A stretch of 62,536 nt of DNA from Stentor coeruleus (GCA_001970955.1 MPUH01000355.1:1-62536), one strand, 5' to 3'; positions 10,884 through 21,224 are shown, numbered from the stretch's first letter. The notes: generated from the sequence alone by a model not told the origin. A program made the numbers and translations.

Positions 10884-13800
10884 ATGAATGAAAGCCGAAA
10901 AGTACTTTTAGAAGCTGACAGTTCAAGAATTCAAGTGGATATTTCTAATAAAATTTTCAGTGATTCAACTTTGGAATCCTTGAACAAAAATAGTTTTCTC
11001 GACAAGGTTGAAAAACCTACTGATATGATATCTCGTCGGTTAAAAAACAATAGACACCCTTTAAGTGGTATGAAAGCTCTTCTCCCCGAGATGTCTGAGG
11101 ACTTTATTTCATCTCCAGACCTATTAACTCCGTTGCAAAATTCTCAAAGTCTTAATTCCCGCATATTAGAAGCTTGGATCAATAATACAATAATCGATGC
11201 TTTGACTCATAATTCATTAAATACCCTACCTAATAATGAATCTAAAAGTCCTCTTGTTAGCTATGGTATTGATAGGACTAGACTTATTAAAGCTGGTCTA
11301 GCTAAACAGGAAATTGATAGACTATATCGATCTTTATTTGTCTATTCAATAGGATTCTATCAACTTATAAAAAGAATTTTAGAACATACAAATAAACAAT
11401 ATAGTATTGTTACTGGGATCTGGAAAGTTTATGCGATTTTACTTGAGTATTGCTGCCAATTAGATTATCAAATGGTTATAACAACTTTGAATATTGAGAA
11501 AAAAGAAGAACTTGAACATTTAGAAACAGAGTATATGCAACAGATAAACAATTTTGAAGTTAGGGAAAAAGAAATGCAAGATTGTATTGATTTCGCTAAG
11601 ATTCAATTACAAGAAGTACAAAAAGAACTTAAAGCACAAGTTAGTAAAAAAGAAGAAGCTGAAGATGAGCTCATGCGTCGAGGTGCAGGCCATGAAGAAG
11701 AAGTTGCAATGAGGTTACAATTTGAAGGCCGTTTAAATCAAATGTATGCAAAATTCAACGACTTAGAAATGAGGATTCATGCTTTAAAATCTAAAACTTT
11801 AGAATTAGAACGTGAAGGCAAATTAAGATCAGAAACTCTCGAAAGGGAATATGAGAGAAACATTAGACTTAAACAGTTGAAAAAAGATTTGGAAGCAGAA
11901 ATGAAGAGAACTGATGAAAAATATAAGCAAGCTGAGATACTTAATATAAGTTTGGATAAAAGAATAACAGAATGTTATGCTCAGATTGAAGAACTTAATG
12001 AACAGGTTGGTAAGTTTATGATTGAAAATAGTGAGGCTTTGAATAATATTGCTCAGAAAACCATTGAAATTGATGAGCTGAAACTGTCTTTAAATGTCAA
12101 TGTCTCTAGGGCTGAAAATATGGAGTCGATGATTATGGAGTATGAGAGGGAAAAAGAACTTTACGCTAAAAGAATTAAAGAACTTGAAGGAACTTTGGCG
12201 TTAGAAATAAGTGAGAATAGGTTTTATAAACAAGAATATGTGAAAATGAAAAAAATCTCAAAAGTTAATACTGAAGATATAGGAAAACAAGATAAAAAAA
12301 TAAAAGTACTAGAGGAAGATCTTGAAAAAGTTATGGCTGAGAAAAGTATTCTCATAATCAACATTGACTCAATATCAACTCTTGTCAACGAGTTAAAAGT
12401 GAACTTAAAAGATGCTCAAACAAAACTTGAAGATAAAAGCAAAATCCATAAAAAACTAGAAGACAAAGTATCTTCTCAAAAAAACCTTCTCTTAGAAAAA
12501 GAAAAAGAACTTAAATCAACCCGAGCAACCCTAAAAATTCTCAAAGACGAAAAAGAACATCATAATGCTCATGAGGCTGAACTAGAAACCACAATTTCAG
12601 ATCTTCGTGTCAAACTCCAAAACTCACAAAAAGCTAATGAATCATCAAAAGATTTATACAACGAAAAAATCTCAAACCTAACAGAAATCATTGAATCTGA
12701 GAAAAAAATCAGAGAATCATGGATTTCCAAATATCAAGAAGAACAAAAAAGTCATTCAAACGATACAAAAGAACTTATTATAACTCATAACAAATTAAAT
12801 GAAGCAATAATAAAAATCAAAACTTTATCAGCATCATTAGATGAAAGCAATTTCCATCAAGACAAAATAAGAGATTCACATAAAGGGGATATAGAAGAAT
12901 TAAATAGGCTTCAAAATGATAATGAAGATTATTTGAGGAAAATTAAATCATTGCAGATGATTTTAGAGAGCAATGAACATGATAATTGGAATATGATTGA
13001 AAAATTTAAGAGAGATCATGAGAATGATAAGCAAGAATATATTCTAGAAATTAATAGGGCTTATATGATAATAGAAGACTTTTCTGGACAAGTATTGGAT
13101 TTCATGTATAAAATCAGCGACATGGAGTATGAAAAAAAAGCTTTGGACAAAAAAGAAATTTTTCTAGAAAAACTTGTTGGAGAAAATAAAAGTTTGTATG
13201 AAAAACTGTCTCAAGACTATGAAAAAAAATGTATGACTATAGAAGAAGCCAGAGAAGATCTTGTAAAATTAAATGAAAATATACTAATTCTGAATGGGAC
13301 AATAAAAGACTTACAAGTGAAAGTTAAAAAGGCTAAAAAGGAATTCGAAGCCTATAAAAATCAAGCCCCTCCTGAAGTTAGATATAAAGAGAATCCATTT
13401 GAAGTCTTAAGCAACAAAATCAAAGATCTCTCTGATAAGCTACAACTTATTGAAAACTATAAACAAGAAGCTAGAAATCAAAGCATACAATGCGAAAACT
13501 TGGATTACGAAGATCATGATGACAAATCAAATAATGACAATTATGGCTCAGATGAGATTATAAACTATGAACAAGAGTCTAATAAAATATCATCAAGAGT
13601 TGATAAAAGGGATCGTTCATTTGAAGTGCGGAAAATTATATCACCTCTAAATGATCCATATATGGAGCATGGTGACCATAAAGGGATTTCTTATCAAGAC
13701 CTTGAATTTACTGATAGCTTGATGCCTAAATATCGTTCAAGCACACAAGGTAGAATTATTCATAAAAGCTCTTTAAATAGTAATTCAAACAAATTTGGGG

Positions 13801-14201
13801 TGGACTCAAGAAAAAAGCCTTCAAGTCGATTAGAAGTAAGGTTTGAAAGCCAGGAAGACCAGAATGGGCATAAGCAACATGGGTTATTATCAACAAAACA
13901 NGAAAGCCAGGAAGACCAGAATGGGCATAAGCAACATGGGTTATTATCAACAAAACAATCGCAAGAAGAAGAAAAAATCACGAACTTCTCTTTAAAAAGC
14001 ATTTACTCAAGAGATCTCATAAACCCAGCATCTGATCTTACAGAAGTCCCTGTGAAATCCTTAGCAAAACTCCCTTACATCAAAGGCAAAAGTCGCATTT
14101 ATCATACAAACCCACTCACTCCTACCCCAATCCCAACTTTCCCATCAGGAGACTTCAAAAAAATCCTCAAACAAGTGGAGTCAAGAAAGCGAAAAAACTA
14201 A
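10884..14201 (+). CDS. Long coiled-coil protein
   Basis: This encodes 1105 residues as written, about 1086 once the 57-base duplication at 13902-13957 is discounted. Residues ~1-200 are mixed. About 205-870 is almost continuous coiled coil, rich in Glu/Lys/Leu with repeated E-L-x-x-x-L patterns. The C-terminal ~230 residues are basic, Ser/Pro-rich and likely disordered. Such architecture suits a cytoskeletal, basal-body or cortical scaffold, but no specific family signature is visible. It starts 161 bases after the CK1 stop on the same strand. Confidence 0.85.
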   Translation: MNESRKVLLEADSSRIQVDISNKIFSDSTLESLNKNSFLDKVEKPTDMISRRLKNNRHPLSGMKALLPEMSEDFISSPDLLTPLQNSQSLNSRILEAWINNTIIDALTHNSLNTLPNNESKSPLVSYGIDRTRLIKAGLAKQEIDRLYRSLFVYSIGFYQLIKRILEHTNKQYSIVTGIWKVYAILLEYCCQLDYQMVITTLNIEKKEELEHLETEYMQQINNFEVREKEMQDCIDFAKIQLQEVQKELKAQVSKKEEAEDELMRRGAGHEEEVAMRLQFEGRLNQMYAKFNDLEMRIHALKSKTLELEREGKLRSETLEREYERNIRLKQLKKDLEAEMKRTDEKYKQAEILNISLDKRITECYAQIEELNEQVGKFMIENSEALNNIAQKTIEIDELKLSLNVNVSRAENMESMIMEYEREKELYAKRIKELEGTLALEISENRFYKQEYVKMKKISKVNTEDIGKQDKKIKVLEEDLEKVMAEKSILIINIDSISTLVNELKVNLKDAQTKLEDKSKIHKKLEDKVSSQKNLLLEKEKELKSTRATLKILKDEKEHHNAHEAELETTISDLRVKLQNSQKANESSKDLYNEKISNLTEIIESEKKIRESWISKYQEEQKSHSNDTKELIITHNKLNEAIIKIKTLSASLDESNFHQDKIRDSHKGDIEELNRLQNDNEDYLRKIKSLQMILESNEHDNWNMIEKFKRDHENDKQEYILEINRAYMIIEDFSGQVLDFMYKISDMEYEKKALDKKEIFLEKLVGENKSLYEKLSQDYEKKCMTIEEAREDLVKLNENILILNGTIKDLQVKVKKAKKEFEAYKNQAPPEVRYKENPFEVLSNKIKDLSDKLQLIENYKQEARNQSIQCENLDYEDHDDKSNNDNYGSDEIINYEQESNKISSRVDKRDRSFEVRKIISPLNDPYMEHGDHKGISYQDLEFTDSLMPKYRSSTQGRIIHKSSLNSNSNKFGVDSRKKPSSRLEVRFESQEDQNGHKQHGLLSTKXESQEDQNGHKQHGLLSTKQSQEEEKITNFSLKSIYSRDLINPASDLTEVPVKSLAKLPYIKGKSRIYHTNPLTPTPIPTFPSGDFKKILKQVESRKRKN
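13845..13957. repeat. 56-bp direct copies around an N in the coiled-coil gene
   Basis: Positions 13845-13900 and 13902-13957 are copies separated by N at 13901. The 57-base offset is a multiple of three, so the frame survives and the protein gains 19 spurious residues. Confidence 0.88.
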
Positions 14202-14323
14202 TTTTCTTTTATAAAATCTCTAATTTTCTAAGTTTTTCATATACAAAACAATTTTTCTGATCCATTTTCTTATAAGAAATAATTTTCTCTCCATCGCTTC
14301 CATTATAATTAATTTTACTGTAC

Positions 14324-15145
14324 ATGCTAGAAAATACTACCCCTTCTGGCCTGGCCAATCTTTCTCGCAGCCGCCCTACCAACACAACAATTTCCCGTTT
14401 ACACAATGCTTCTGAAGCTATCAAAGTTTTTCCTAAAAAAAAAGGAAATCCTTTAGAGCTTAACAAAAGCCCACAAATCAAAAAAAGAAACTCCCCAAAA
14501 CCGACTTATTTCGAGGCTTATCAAACACCAGACAGGCCAAAAAGCCCACAAATCAAAAAAAGAAACTCCCCAAAACCGACTTATTTCGAGGCTTATCAAA
14601 CACCAGACAGGCCAAAAAGTGCATTACGAAGGCCACAATTCCGAAAAACAAACACAAAAGGCTTTAGTTTTGAGATAAAAATCCATAAAGTTGAGGACCT
14701 CCCTAAAATCGATCAACACATAAAAAATAAAGCTTTGCTTGATGCCGAATTCTCTACAAATAACTCTACAGTTGGTTCTAGAGAATCTTCTACATATAGC
14801 AATTCTTTAACACCTCAAGAAAATAATAAGAAAAGTATTGGAAAAGTTAAGAATGTAGATAAAAAACCAGCAAGGTATCTGACAAGTGAACAAAGGGATG
14901 ATATTTCGAAACAAAAGCCAATGAGGGAAATTATTCAGCCATGTAATGAAGTTGATTTAGCTTATAAATCACTTGAGAATGATCAGGAGCATTTACACAA
15001 TGAGATTTTGTATAGGAGGTTTCAAAGGCATAGTTTGATGAAGAAGTTGATTATATATAGGGATGATGATTGGGAATGGACAACACCTGGATCACCATCT
15101 CCATTACAAAAAGTTAGATTTAATGATACTGTTATAGCATCATAA
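14324..15145 (+). CDS. Basic low-complexity protein with a perfect 25-residue tandem repeat
   Basis: This encodes 273 residues, Lys/Ser/Pro/Thr-rich and probably disordered, with no recognised domain. Residues 48-72 and 73-97 are an exact tandem copy (K-S-P-Q-I-K-K-R-N-S-P ... T-P-D-R-P). A short conserved-looking C-terminus ends with E-W-T-T-P-G-S-P and V-R-F-N-D. The S/T-P sites would suit proline-directed kinases. It lies 122 bases downstream of the coiled-coil gene on the same strand. Confidence 0.7.
   Translation: MLENTTPSGLANLSRSRPTNTTISRLHNASEAIKVFPKKKGNPLELNKSPQIKKRNSPKPTYFEAYQTPDRPKSPQIKKRNSPKPTYFEAYQTPDRPKSALRRPQFRKTNTKGFSFEIKIHKVEDLPKIDQHIKNKALLDAEFSTNNSTVGSRESSTYSNSLTPQENNKKSIGKVKNVDKKPARYLTSEQRDDISKQKPMREIIQPCNEVDLAYKSLENDQEHLHNEILYRRFQRHSLMKKLIIYRDDDWEWTTPGSPSPLQKVRFNDTVIAS
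14465..14614 (+). repeat. Perfect 75-bp tandem duplication inside a CDS
   Basis: Units 14465-14539 and 14540-14614 are identical and in frame, with no N between them. Complete identity means either a very recent duplication or the same assembly fault seen at the N junctions, here without an N. Confidence 0.9.
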
Positions 15146-15741
15146 TTAACAAAAATTAGGAATGGAATAGAATTCTTAGATAGGTAGGTTAGAAGATTAT
15201 CATGGAAAAAATAGATTCGCCTGAGATAAGAACTTTTGTTTTACTTTTGAAATTTGTGGTTTATGAGAAAATAAATTGTAAAGATGACTTAGGTTTATTA
15301 GATTAGATTTTATGGATTAGGATAAGTTGGTAAAGAATAAAAACTTTGGGGTGTCTTGGATAAAGGTTTTTATGAATTGAAATAAAGATTTTGTGTTTTG
15401 GATGAAGGTTTTCATGAATTGATATTGGGATAAAGTTTTATGATGTCTTGGATGAAGATTTTCATGAATTAATATTGGAATAAAGCTTGGATTCTGTAAT
15501 AAGGATGTTGTTAAAGATAAGTGATAGAAAGTGATAAATTTAATTTGAGTTAATAAAAAGTAAAGCTATCAGAAAAAATCATTTGAGATATTAATGAATA
15601 CAATTCTGACAAAAAGTTTGTATTTTGTTTTTGATACATAATTTTAATCATAAAAATACCCTAATATATTGTTTCATAAACTATTCATTGCGAAAATAAA
15701 TCTCTTCATATATATAGCAAACATAAAAATCTTTATAAAAA
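15146..15741. repeat. Spacer with three degenerate ~40-50-bp repeats
   Basis: Within this G/T-rich spacer, three related units start at 15353, 15394 and 15445. Each begins GTyTTGGATrAAG and continues TTTTyATGAATT. Spacing is 41 then 51 bases. They lie in the 3' flank of the upstream gene. No coding frame was seen. The last ~100 bases before 15742 form the leader of the Esf2-like gene. Confidence 0.7.
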
Positions 15742-16272
15742 ATGCAAGAGCCTCGAGGAATAATTTACTTATCACGTATTCCCCCATACATGAGTTACAA
15801 AAAGATAAGGAAGATCTTTTCTGAATTTGGAGAGGTCGACAATATCTACTTAGTTCCCGAGCCTAAAATCAATAGGAAAAAAAGAATCAAAAGTGGAGGC
15901 AACAAAAGAAAATGTTATGTTGAGGGCTGGGTAGAATTCATAAGTAAAAAAGTTGCGAAATATGTAGCACAGACTTTTAATAATGCCCCAACTGGAGGTA
16001 AAAAAAGACACAATTTCTATAGAGAAGATGTGTGGACTATGAAATATTTATCGAAATTTACATGGGAACATTTACAAAGTAAGATTGAATTTGATTCGCA
16101 TTTAGCTGAGCAAGAAATCCGTAGTGAGATTACTAATGATAGGAAAGAGTCTAGATTTTTTGCTAAACAGGTAGAAAAAGCTAGGGAAATTGATTGTATT
16201 AAAAAGAAGAGAAAGACGGAAAAAGGGTCAGTTATTGTTAGGGAATTCACTCAGATTAAACCTGTTGATTAG
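15742..16272 (+). CDS. ESF2: Esf2/ABT1-type 18S rRNA-processing factor
   Basis: This encodes 176 residues, short but complete for this family. It opens with R-G-I-I-Y-L-S-R-I-P-P and an atypical RRM containing F-G-E-V-x-x-I-Y-L-V-P-E. Then come the family-specific basic insert with G-G-N-K-R-K and E-G-W-V-E-F, then P-T-G-G-K-K-R, and the W-T-M-K-Y-L-S-K-F-T-W block followed by a charged helix. In yeast and animals Esf2/ABT1 acts in the nucleolar small-subunit processome. The poorly conserved N-terminal extension of other family members is absent here. Confidence 0.9.
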   Translation: MQEPRGIIYLSRIPPYMSYKKIRKIFSEFGEVDNIYLVPEPKINRKKRIKSGGNKRKCYVEGWVEFISKKVAKYVAQTFNNAPTGGKKRHNFYREDVWTMKYLSKFTWEHLQSKIEFDSHLAEQEIRSEITNDRKESRFFAKQVEKAREIDCIKKKRKTEKGSVIVREFTQIKPVD

Positions 16273-16816
16273 TAGTTATTAAGTAAGATAGGATTTTCTA
16301 AGAAAATATGTGGATTATTTAATGGAAAAAGATAAGGCACAAAGGTGTAAAAGATGAGTTTTAAGGGTATTAGACAGTAATTTGATAAGTTGTTTATTAT
16401 AATAATATGATGATGGGATATGATGATATAAATGTAAGAAGTTTATATAGGAAGAATAATTAATAAAAAGTTTAAAGTGTGCAAGATAAGATTATGTTTA
16501 ACTGGCAATAAAAAGCTTTCAACTTAGTATTAATAAAATCTAATTGAAATCCTATTGTAATCCTAACATATTATCTACTAAAAACCTATCAATACCAAAA
16601 AGCAAGCATAAATCACCTTAATCTGAACTTCAAATAATATATCATCATATTATAGCATATTTTTTTTCTATATCAGAATAAACAATACCATCACATAATC
16701 AAAAACCTAAATCCAAAATTAAATACAATCTTAGCTTCAAAAAAATATCTGAACATTACATTTATATCCAACATAATTTTAATATTAAATAAATAAGCTT
16801 GTGCTTATAATAACAT
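16273..16816. other. Spacer between convergent genes
   Basis: The left half is G-rich and C-poor on plus (3' side of the Esf2-like gene). From about 16550 it becomes C-rich on plus (3' side of the minus-strand seven-TM gene). No gene was seen. Confidence 0.5.
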
Positions 16817-17728
16817 CTATTGCATTGCATAGTCTTCTGATAAACTTTCAAGTGAATTAGCAGACTCAATCATTGCTATGTTTTTTAAATGAGATTTTAT
16901 AAGATTCTGGCTTCTTCTATTTTCATCAAGTATAATAAACGAAAGCTTAAAGCTTTTATGATAGACAAGCATAGGTAAAATACCTCCAAAATTGTGGTTG
17001 ATTAAGGTAAAAGCTAAGCTGTTTAAATGTTACGAAAAGCTTTCATAGTCGAAGAATTTCTTGATTTTTGTGTCGAACATAAATATGCCAGGGACTGACA
17101 TTTTAATAAGCGAAATAACTATACCTAGATAAACCCATCGGGAAAGAGCATATTTGGAACTTTCTAGAAAAAGCGCATAGGCTTTTATTAATTTTAAACC
17201 TATATAAGAAACAAGTAAAAAGTTCACTAATGATGATATAATATACAATGAGGCCATTAGCCTAAATATACAATACTCAACAAATTTTACTTGGGTCCAA
17301 ATTGCGACAAATATTGAAGCAACAAAAGACATCCATAAAAAAAGCGTAACAATAATCACAACATAAAACCCTTTTCTTATCAAATTACGTTTGTCAACAA
17401 ATAAAATGCTTTTACTAAGTACCACAATTTTAAGCCATTCATAGACCATAGAATTGATTGAAGTTGATAAGAACATATCACTAGCAAAGTACATAACTGT
17501 GCGAGCAGGCTGTGAATAATCAAAAATATACCCAAAGAAATAAATCTCTATAAACAAGCTTTGGAGTAGCAGAAATAAGTAAAAAAAAGTCAAATTGTAA
17601 GTCATTTTGCGAACAAGCAACAGAATGTTAAGTAATAAGCACCCGGCATACTCAATCATGATAATAATAATCACAATCATCGTTGCTAAAGTGTTGTGTG
17701 AAACCTCGCTAAAGCTGTCAAAGGTCAT
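16817..17728 (-). CDS. Seven-transmembrane protein, one 15-nt intron
   Basis: The simple frame stops at 17030, but the sequence there reads TTTTC|GTAACATTTAAACAG|C. Removing the 15-nt intron (17019-17033) extends the protein to a TAG at 16817-16819, giving about 298 residues. Six hydrophobic segments precede the intron (about residues 15-38, 47-70, 80-105, 120-145, 150-182, 195-220). A seventh (T-L-I-N-H-N-F-G-G-I-L-P-M-L-V-Y-H) follows it, then a ~65-residue polar tail. Seven segments with a cytosolic tail suggest a receptor-like topology, but no known GPCR-family motif is clear. It is transcribed divergently from the ankyrin-type gene. Confidence 0.8.
17019..17033 (-). other. 15-nt spliceosomal intron
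   Basis: On the coding strand it reads GTAACATTTAAACAG. A lies six bases from the 3' end. Its removal turns a premature TAA into a frame that continues for 66 codons and supplies the seventh membrane segment. Confidence 0.85.
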
Positions 17729-17849
17729 TTTTATATAAAATCAATATAAAAATTTTAGTTCATCAGTACTTTGCATCCTAATCGAAATCAATTCCTAAGT
17801 TTTCATAATCAATATATATTAGCTTTAATACAAAAACTTTATTATAATA
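17729..17849. promoter_or_regulatory. 121-bp divergent promoter region
   Basis: This is the only DNA between the starts of the minus-strand seven-TM gene and the plus-strand ankyrin-type gene. It must hold both 5' leaders and core promoters. No TATA-like element is distinguishable from the AT background. Confidence 0.6.
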
Positions 17850-18984
17850 ATGGGCTGTTGGAAAAGCCAGCAAAAAAATACTGAATTAACTGATATGAAT
17901 TTTGTTTTAAAGCGTATGATCGACCTAGGTAGAAAGTCCGCGTTTTCTGAATTCTTAAGGAATAACCCTGGGGTTGATATTGACGATGAGTTTTTGTTAT
18001 CAGATACGCTTAGACTTAGTCCTTTAGGCTATAGTCTTTATATCGGCAGAGTTGATATGTTTCAGTTTTTATATGGATCTAGAGAGGATAGTATTACGAA
18101 AATGGAGTTCTTGCTAAATAAGCAAGGTTTTCGAAGCATTGATATTATATGCATTCAAGGATATCTGAATATGCTAAAAAACTACCTTCCTTTATACGTT
18201 TCAATAATATTAGAAAGATCTAGATATGTTAAGATAATTTTTTATAAATATTTTTTTTATATGTAAATTCTGAAGTGGATGAAACCATAAACTTACACTC
18301 CGACCCAACTCCAATCACAATTGAATTCTATGAATACACTCCAATCCAATACGCCTGCATAAACTGCAATATATCTATANTGAATTCTATGAATACACTC
18401 CAATCCAATACGCCTGCATAAACTGCAATATATCTATAATCCAATATCTAAATGACTATTTCCAATCAAAACCCAGTTCATATTTATTCGACATAAATTA
18501 TCAAGATGAAATCTTAGGTCAAAACTGTGCTTTTATTTCTTGTAAACTTGGAAATTACAGACTTATGAAATTTTTATATGAAAACTGTAAAGCTGATTTT
18601 CATGCGAAAAATAGAAATGATGAAAATGCTATACAAGTCCTCGCTGCGGCTAGTAAAAAAAAATATTCATATAGTTTTTATATTTGTTTTGATTATTTAT
18701 TAGAAGTTGTTAAAGTAGACCCAACTTATAGACATGAAGAGGTGGTTTTGATATTGAATAATTATAAACTTTTAGAGATTTATTATAAAGCTCTAGCTTT
18801 TTATAATATTTTTCCTAATAAAGAACAGCTGGAAAGAATGAACAGGATTCAAGTTTATGATGAGGAGAGTGATTATTATGATTTTGAGGATGAGGGTAAA
18901 GAGAAGTCGACTATATCTTTGGCTAGTTCTATTAGGCCAATTACTAACTCAACACAAAATCAGATAAGCTTTTTTAGCAAATAG
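17850..18984 (+). CDS. Ankyrin-repeat-like protein, broken by one-base T-run shift
   Basis: Two open pieces (17850-18266 and 18280-18984) belong to one gene. The frames overlap across a run of eight T at 18251-18258; one more T would join them. After also discounting the 59-base contig overlap at 18380-18438, the length is 358 codons plus stop. The protein has divergent ankyrin-like helical pairs (P-L-G-Y-S-L-Y-I-G-R-V-D-M-F-Q-F-L-Y, Y-T-P-I-Q-Y-A-C, L-G-N-Y-R-L-M-K-F-L-Y-E, N-A-I-Q-V-L-A-A). The N-terminus M-G-C-W could be myristoylated and palmitoylated. No 15/16-nt intron gives the needed shift. It is either a sequencing error or a recent frameshift. Confidence 0.75.
18322..18438. repeat. 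58-bp direct copies around an N in the ankyrin-type gene
   Basis: Positions 18322-18379 and 18381-18438 are copies with N at 18380. The 59-base offset disturbs the frame, and removing it restores the ankyrin frame. Confidence 0.88.
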
Positions 18985-19234
18985 TTTTTTAATTTTAGAA
19001 GTAAAATCAGTTTTATGTTTATGTTTATATAGGATATTGGTGGAAATCATATATGAGTCTATAATTTTTTCATAACTTTGATATTTTGATTCTATTGATA
19101 ATGGAATGAAATATTTTTTTAGTTAGTAAAAGTTGCTAAATTGAATTAGAACTAGTGAAGAAGTATATCAGCATGATGAATAATAAAAAATTTCTTTCAA
19201 ATAAACCTTACTAAAAATCTAAGTTAACTAATTT

Positions 19235-20794
19235 TTAGATCACTGGAGCTAAATATTCATCCATAAATGAAGATATTGTAGGTCTTCGGCTTTCTGCTGG
19301 TGCTGTACGTAAATATTGAATTAAGTTTGAATACATATATCCTGAATCTTTAATTGTCCTAGTCAAGTTATTATTGTAATTGACATAAGTAATACCGAAA
19401 CGAACATTATATCCGTCTGCCCATTCAAAATTATCCAACAAACTCCAAAGGAAATAACCTTTAACCTTAACATGATCATCAAGTACAGAATCAACCATTT
19501 CCATGACATGATCAAATACATAATTCATTCTAAAAGTATCATTTAATGCTAAGTTTTCAGGCAAGCTACTTTCCCCAGGACAACTAACTCCATTCTCAAA
19601 AATATAGATATCTGGATCATTATATCTTTTTTTAATCCATTTAAGCACATCTCTTAAACCTTTTGGATAAACATTAAGCCAAGTAGACTCAGCAAAAGGC
19701 CCAATAAGATTTCCAGAAGCATTATAAGGTGAAGAAGTAAATCTTCCATCATTACCAAAATCAGTACCAGGGATACCTGTATAATGGACATATTGACTAG
19801 TATAATAATTTAATCCCATAAAATCATATGATCCTTTAAGCAAAGCACTAGTCGAAGCATTAAAACTAGGAAGTCTTCCTCCTGTGATTCTAGAAGTCAT
19901 TTCTTCAGGATACTGACCAAAAGCTTGAGGATCTCCAAACCAAGCATAAGAAAAAGCTACAGACACATCCACAGCCTTATGATCTTCAGGATCAGAAACA
20001 TTCCAAGGTACAGCATATCCACTATTAATAGTCATGCCAATTTTTCCTCCTTGAGTTTTTTGATACTTATTCCTATAAGTTTGCACAGCCAAACCATGAG
20101 ATATAAGTGCATGATGAGCTACAATATAAGGTTCAGTGCTTGAATTCCCTCCACCACCAACAGATTGACACCAAGAATTGATATCAGGACTACATCTTCC
20201 TGGAGCATGACCACCTACTCCATAACCAATCCAAGCAAAAGTTTGGATTTCATTCATAGTAATCCAATGTTTAACCCTATCTCCAAATGATTTAAAACAC
20301 AAATCTGCATAATCATTGAATTTATGGACGACATCTGGGTTAAGCCAAGTACTTTGGTTTGTAAAGTTGTTATAAGCTTGAGGAAGGTCCCAATGGAATA
20401 AAGTAACCCAAGGTTGTATCCCAGCTGAGATAAGAGCATTAAAAAGTTGGTTATAAAAGTCGATGCCAGCTTGGTTTATGTTGTTGATATCTCCAGTTGG
20501 GAGAATTCTGGTCCAAGAGATTGAAAGTCGGAGATTTTTAATCCCGAGTGTTTGCATAATCTGAATATCTTGAGAATAACGATGGTAGAAGTCGTCAGCT
20601 ACCTCAGCGGTCTGGTTAAGGGCGATCCTTCCTGGACAATTTTGGAAGTAGTCCCAGATACATGGACCACGACCTGATATGTTCCAAGCGCCTTCGACTT
20701 GAAAAGCTGCAGTTGCACTTCCCCATGTAAAGTCTTTAGGTAACACACTTGCATAGCAGGCTACACTGAGCAAAATTACAAGCTCTTTGATCAT
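19235..20794 (-). CDS. Secreted GH1 beta-glucosidase-like enzyme
   Basis: This encodes 519 residues, normal for GH1. An N-terminal signal peptide (I-K-E-L-V-I-L-L-S-V-A-C-Y-A) precedes F-T-W-G-S-A-T-A-A-F-Q-V-E-G-A. The acid/base Glu is E182 in T-M-N-E-I (usually N-E-P) and the nucleophile is E400 in Y-I-F-E-N-G (usually T-E-N-G). The C-terminal W-S-L-L-D-N-F-E-W is intact. Both catalytic glutamates are present, so activity on beta-glycosides is likely despite the two substitutions beside them. Several N-x-S/T sites fit passage through the secretory route to food vacuoles or lysosomes. No intron was needed. Confidence 0.95.
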   Translation of the reverse strand: MIKELVILLSVACYASVLPKDFTWGSATAAFQVEGAWNISGRGPCIWDYFQNCPGRIALNQTAEVADDFYHRYSQDIQIMQTLGIKNLRLSISWTRILPTGDINNINQAGIDFYNQLFNALISAGIQPWVTLFHWDLPQAYNNFTNQSTWLNPDVVHKFNDYADLCFKSFGDRVKHWITMNEIQTFAWIGYGVGGHAPGRCSPDINSWCQSVGGGGNSSTEPYIVAHHALISHGLAVQTYRNKYQKTQGGKIGMTINSGYAVPWNVSDPEDHKAVDVSVAFSYAWFGDPQAFGQYPEEMTSRITGGRLPSFNASTSALLKGSYDFMGLNYYTSQYVHYTGIPGTDFGNDGRFTSSPYNASGNLIGPFAESTWLNVYPKGLRDVLKWIKKRYNDPDIYIFENGVSCPGESSLPENLALNDTFRMNYVFDHVMEMVDSVLDDHVKVKGYFLWSLLDNFEWADGYNVRFGITYVNYNNNLTRTIKDSGYMYSNLIQYLRTAPAESRRPTISSFMDEYLAPVI

Positions 20795-21224
20795 AATATT
20801 ATATTCATTAATAAACTTATAGGCTTTACCGAATATATTACTTTTAATTTATTCTCCAGGTTCTTATTTTATACATATAAATATTAGAACCATTTTGATA
20901 TTATCATATATAAAAATGTTTTAGTCTTATAAATTATATAATAACTTTATTGGGAATATGGTTTTTTGTATATGGAAAAGAGAATATTGTTTAAGTTCTT
21001 TGGGTTTTTGAATTGGCTTAGGTAAGAGATTAAATTCTGTAAAAGCAATTTTTAACATTTGATTTTTTTTTTAGTACTTAATATAGGTGATACTGAATTT
21101 TATGATGTAGCCTGTGGTTTATTAGAAATTGTTCGAGTATTACTATATAAAGTATTCTTTGATATGAACTTTATTGTTGAGGATTAAGTAAATAATTTTT
21201 ATTGTGTAGTCAAAAATATAATCC
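20795..21224. other. AT-rich spacer
   Basis: This includes the 5' side of the minus-strand GH1 gene. No intact gene was seen. Weak coding-like fragments may continue upward from the relic at 21225. Confidence 0.4.

Noticed and set aside
18190..18220. Possible 16-nt intron GTTTCAATAATATTAG in the ankyrin-type gene
   Set aside because: It does not give the frame change needed, lacks A six bases from the 3' end, and is followed by a stop after splicing.
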